Assembly: GCA_900555765.1 (NCBI GenBank)
Contig: USMA01000111.1
Span: forward strand, 1 to 5,046
DNA from: an uncultured Collinsella sp.
Lineage (GTDB): Bacteria > Actinomycetota > Coriobacteriia > Coriobacteriales > Coriobacteriaceae
DNA: 5,046 nt
Direction: 5' to 3'
Both the position numbers and the translations under genes were made by a program. The number at the start of each line of letters is the position of its first letter. Within the stretch, counting starts at the first letter, position 1. This document shows, piece after piece, positions 3,457-5,046 of the stretch. The notes under the pieces were generated by a model. The model did not search any database, was not told where the DNA came from, and saw nothing but the letters and a program-made list of their open reading frames with translations.

Positions 3457-5046
3457 GTGAAGGATTCCGATCTCTCCACAACGGCTGCGCGCGACGCTGC
3501 CCGCATCGTCTGGTTTAAGCGCTACCCCGCCAAGCAGACGCTCATCGCATTTTTGCTCGCGCTGTTGGCGACCACGGCGTTTTCCATCGATCCCGCCCCG
3601 GTGTCGAGCAACGCAGTCTTGGCGATTGACCCCAAAGCCTCGTGTATGCTGTTCGTGTGCTACGAGGTGCTCCTCTCGTTTGCCGGCCATACCGACGCGG
3701 TCATGCTGCTTGCACTTGCCTGCCTGCTCACCTTGCCGTTTCGCTACGTGTTCTTTGGCCGTGGCGACACCTGGCGTCCATCGATCATTCTGCCGTCGCT
3801 GTTCTTCGCCATCTGCATGGTGTTCGGCCGCAGCTACGATCTCACCGACTCGGCCGAGATTGTCCTTGGCGACAAAGCCCGCATCATCTGCGCCTGGATT
3901 GGCGGCGCGGGCTGGATGCTCTTGGCGGTCGTTGCCTTCTACCTTGCCTTTGAGTGTCTAGATTGGCTGAGCTCTCGGCGCATTCCGTTTTCCGAGGCGC
4001 ACTTTGGCCGCGTATGGCGTGTGACTCACGCCGTGCTCTCGGTCCATCCCTTTGCCGGGCCCTTCCTGGTGCTTATGATCGCCTGGGCGCCCACGCTCAT
4101 CGCTTCGCTGCCTGGCCTTTTTATGGGAGATACGGGCGCGCAGATTCGCCAGTGGTTTAACTATCCCAACGGCACGAGCGACTACCTGCGCCTACTCAAC
4201 CCCAACGTGCTGCTCAACGGGCATCATCCCGTAGTGCACACGGCCATTATCGGCTCGTGCGGTCAGCTGGGGCTTTCGCTGTTCAACAGCGCTAACGCGG
4301 GCCTCATCATCTATACCTGCGCTCAATTTGTCATCACGGCTGCCTGCATGGCCTATTCCATTTCGTCGCTGCGCAAACTGGGCGTGAGCCTGCCGGTTCG
4401 CGGTGCGATCCTGCTGTTCTTTGCGTTTATGCCGATGTTCTCTAACTACGCGGCGTTGCTCACCAAAGACGTGCTCTTTGCCGACGCGTTCTTGGTGCTG
4501 CTGGTACAGACCGTCAAGCTCGTGGCATGTGGCTTGCCCCGTCGTGATGCCAATGTCGAGCGTGCGGGCGAGAAAGCCCCCGTGCTCTTTGTGCGCCACG
4601 ACTGGCTGTTGCTCGCTCTGGGCGCCATGGGCTCCACGTTTCTGCGCAATGGCGGCCTGGTGTTTCCCCTGGCGGCATGCGTAATCGCGGCGGCGTTTAG
4701 CGCAGGGGACGCGCATGCGGCTCGTCGTGCAGCCAAGCAGGCTGGTGCTGCGCCTTCGGGCACCACCCCGCGTTTCCGCTGGGTGGGAGTTCTTGCGGTG
4801 CTTGCACTCTGCCTTGCCTCTAATATGTACTTCACCAAGGTCTTTATGCCGGCACACGACATCACGCCTGGTTCCAAGCGCGAAATCCTCTCGATTCCGT
4901 TCCAGCAGACGGCTCGTTTTGTCCAAAAGCACGACGGCCTCAACTCGGGCGTCAACCCCACGGTTAAGGAGGACGGCACCATCGTGGAGGCTCCTTGCGA
5001 CGGTTCGGTGACCGACGAAGAGCGTGCCGTGATCGCTCGCGTGATC
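3457..5046 (+). CDS. Large polytopic membrane protein, DUF6020-type, N-terminal 530 residues (cut by window edge)
   Basis: An open frame of 530 codons runs to the window edge with no stop. Start is GTG at 3457, with AAAGG at 3441-3445 and a rather long 11-nt spacer, so the start is less certain. After a polar head come hydrophobic segments near residues 29-46, 61-77, 81-100, 109-125, 143-168, 199-220, 283-305, 318-334, 340-355, 383-413 and 443-462. Notable loop motifs are NPNVLLNGHHPVVHT (248-262), TKDVLFAD (336-343) and STFLRNGG (393-400). After the last helix, a soluble part begins IPFQQTARFVQKHDG (480-494) and continues to VTDEERAVIARVI at the edge. The helix-rich layout, NGHHPVVHT, a conserved KD and the IPFQQTAR domain fit DUF6020, an uncharacterised family. 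A GT-C-like glycosyltransferase role in the cell envelope is only inference. Domain naming is from memory. Confidence 0.8.
   Translation, partial: MKDSDLSTTAARDAARIVWFKRYPAKQTLIAFLLALLATTAFSIDPAPVSSNAVLAIDPKASCMLFVCYEVLLSFAGHTDAVMLLALACLLTLPFRYVFFGRGDTWRPSIILPSLFFAICMVFGRSYDLTDSAEIVLGDKARIICAWIGGAGWMLLAVVAFYLAFECLDWLSSRRIPFSEAHFGRVWRVTHAVLSVHPFAGPFLVLMIAWAPTLIASLPGLFMGDTGAQIRQWFNYPNGTSDYLRLLNPNVLLNGHHPVVHTAIIGSCGQLGLSLFNSANAGLIIYTCAQFVITAACMAYSISSLRKLGVSLPVRGAILLFFAFMPMFSNYAALLTKDVLFADAFLVLLVQTVKLVACGLPRRDANVERAGEKAPVLFVRHDWLLLALGAMGSTFLRNGGLVFPLAACVIAAAFSAGDAHAARRAAKQAGAAPSGTTPRFRWVGVLAVLALCLASNMYFTKVFMPAHDITPGSKREILSIPFQQTARFVQKHDGLNSGVNPTVKEDGTIVEAPCDGSVTDEERAVIARVI

Noticed and set aside
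4192..4932. Minus-strand open frame of about 246 codons inside the DUF6020-type gene
   Set aside because: Low-complexity, Arg/His/Gln-rich translation without recognisable motifs, opposite a continuous 530-codon membrane-protein frame.

Overview
The window looks like a piece of a GC-rich (about 60% by eye) Gram-positive actinobacterial chromosome. The gene set and protein style suggest a Coriobacteriia member, most likely Collinsella or a close relative. That placement is inference from recalled similarity, not from a search. No rRNA, tRNA, CRISPR array, transposase or phage gene was seen. This is mostly a core housekeeping region with short intergenic gaps.

Layout, left to right. (1) Positions 1-293, minus strand: the N-terminal 97 residues of an OPT-family (oligopeptide/metal-chelate) membrane transporter, running off the left edge. 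(2) Positions 294-484: a divergent intergenic region with a candidate -10 box for each direction and a hairpin in the transporter leader beside its ribosome binding site. (3) Positions 485-1336, plus: coaX, type III pantothenate kinase, the first step of coenzyme A synthesis. (4) Positions 1417-1941, plus: a zinc-dependent dCMP deaminase that makes dUMP for dTMP synthesis, preceded by an extended -10 promoter. (5) Positions 2112-2390, plus: a 92-residue stand-alone NifU C-terminal-type (Nfu) Fe-S scaffold or carrier with a CxxC motif. (6) Positions 2500-3321, plus: lgt, the membrane enzyme that attaches diacylglycerol to prolipoproteins. (7) Positions 3322-3456: a gap holding two strong, related-looking palindromes. 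(8) Positions 3457-5046, plus: the first 530 codons of a large polytopic membrane protein of the DUF6020 type, running off the right edge.

The five plus-strand genes share a direction but are separated by 80-170 bp. At least one (dCMP deaminase) has its own good promoter, so they look like neighbouring single-gene units or a loose cluster rather than a tight operon. Their functions (CoA, pyrimidine nucleotides, Fe-S assembly, lipoprotein maturation) do not form one pathway.

The parts most worth a second look are the paired palindromes after lgt, the uncharacterised DUF6020-type protein, the eukaryote-like form of the dCMP deaminase, and the hairpins next to the start regions of the OPT, nfu and lgt genes. 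I found no convincing evidence of a new multi-gene system here.
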